From contig JAJYSL010000011.1 in NCBI GenBank assembly GCA_021793595.1, positions 13,262 through 47,404 on the forward strand: a stretch of DNA of 34,143 nt. Direction: 5' to 3'. This DNA comes from Acidobacteriota bacterium. Its GTDB lineage: Bacteria; Acidobacteriota; Terriglobia; Terriglobales; Acidobacteriaceae. Under the pieces are notes generated by a model. The model was not told where the DNA came from and did no database searches. It saw nothing but the letters and a program-made list of their open reading frames with translations. This document shows, in pieces, positions 33,487 to 34,143 of this stretch. Numbering within the stretch: position 1 is the first letter of the stretch; each line of letters begins with the position of its first letter. The position numbers were made by a program, and so were the translations under genes.

Positions 33487-34143
33487 TCAGTCTTGATCGA
33501 TGATTGCACGTACGGCAGACCCGATGGAAAGCGGAAATGTGGGCGTCGGGTAGTAGGGCGGAAAGCCTCGTTGGTCCTTATCGAACGGTGCAATCCCAGT
33601 TGTATTGACGTACCAGTGCAACAACTGTTGTTGCAGTTCACATTGGATACCGGCAACATCTCGATCTCCAAAGCGGTTATGAAGCTCCTGGGGATCGTCC
33701 TTGTAGACGTAAAGCTCGCTTTGCCCCTGTGGACGGCTGACGAATTTGTAGTCATGAGTTCGAACCATTGCAGCACGACTGATGGTTTCTGGATGCGCAT
33801 CCTGCAGATGTTCTTTCGGGTAGTACAACGAGCCTGAAGCCGCATCATCCTCAAAGCACTGGGGCTCGTACTGGTTATACCCACCTTCCGCGTAGGCTGC
33901 CCGTTTGGGATCGCCGCCTCCACCATAAATTTGCGGCAACAGGCTGCGTGCAAAGTGGGTATGCTGGGCCTGCGTGCATGCGAGATCCAGACATGTGGCC
34001 ATCACGTCAAACAATTCGACAATGTTCTCCGAGCTCTTGCCGTGTGACCCACCTGGAACACTGGCAATAAGGGGAACATGTGTAAGAACGTCTTCCAAGC
34101 CACTGGGCCACTTCTCAACAAGCCCATAGTCTCCTGCATAGTC
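33487..34143 (-). CDS. Sulfatase family protein, C-terminal fragment (5' end outside window)
   Basis: The last 218 residues of an arylsulfatase-type hydrolase; the reading frame is still open at the window edge. The first visible residues, DYAGDYGLVEKWPSGLEDVLT, are the conserved stretch near the end of the sulfatase catalytic domain. HVPLIASVPGG, VELFDVMATCLDLA, MVRTHDYKFVSR and ELYVYKDDPQELHNRFGD follow, all typical of the C-terminal sulfatase region. The formylglycine-forming Cys/Ser motif lies upstream outside the window, so activity and substrate cannot be judged. An in-frame TTG near 34098 is internal, not the start. Confidence 0.9.
   Translation of the reverse strand, partial: DYAGDYGLVEKWPSGLEDVLTHVPLIASVPGGSHGKSSENIVELFDVMATCLDLACTQAQHTHFARSLLPQIYGGGGDPKRAAYAEGGYNQYEPQCFEDDAASGSLYYPKEHLQDAHPETISRAAMVRTHDYKFVSRPQGQSELYVYKDDPQELHNRFGDRDVAGIQCELQQQLLHWYVNTTGIAPFDKDQRGFPPYYPTPTFPLSIGSAVRAIIDQD

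Overview
The window looks like a piece of an Acidobacteriota chromosome, most likely class Terriglobia. This is inferred from gene content and style, not from any marker gene. Clues are an Oar-like outer-membrane receptor ending in an aromatic residue, three FG-GAP/UnbV (CRTAC1-type) proteins within 17 kb, a TPR-FG-GAP fusion, moderately high GC, and many secreted beta-propeller proteins. No rRNA, tRNA, CRISPR array, transposase or phage gene was seen.

Region 1 (1-6996, +) looks like a glycan-use locus. It holds the C-terminal two thirds of a TonB-dependent receptor, then a strong hairpin terminator, then a secreted GH30 glycosidase and a large secreted protein with two pectate-lyase-type beta-helix segments (GH55-like layout) fused to a propeller. 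Beta-glucan, for example from fungal walls, is a plausible target but is not proven.

Region 2 (7141-19515, +) is the most unusual part: nine genes in one tight operon, several joined by 4-base ATGA overlaps. In order they encode an HzsA-like propeller with one haem motif, a CRTAC1 protein, a YVTN propeller fused to a two-haem cytochrome c, a Reg_prop propeller, a DAHP synthase, two orphan periplasmic binding proteins, a GMC flavoprotein, and a gluconate-2-dehydrogenase subunit-3-like protein with a twin-arginine signal. I read it as a periplasmic oxidation system. The flavoprotein would be exported together with its small subunit and would pass electrons to the operon's cytochromes. A CRP/FNR-like palindrome sits exactly 41.5 bases upstream of the predicted transcription start.

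Region 3 (19668-26744) has a second CRTAC1 protein (-). It diverges from a 1157-residue TPR/FG-GAP/UnbV protein (+) with a large unassigned C-terminal part, which is followed by a translationally coupled amidase.

Region 4 (26741-34143) is more ordinary. A minus-strand rmuC / VIT-family transporter / phospholipase D set diverges from acpP-fabF (+). Then come minus-strand genes for a rhodanese-like protein, a YceI-family protein and the C-terminal end of a sulfatase that runs off the window.
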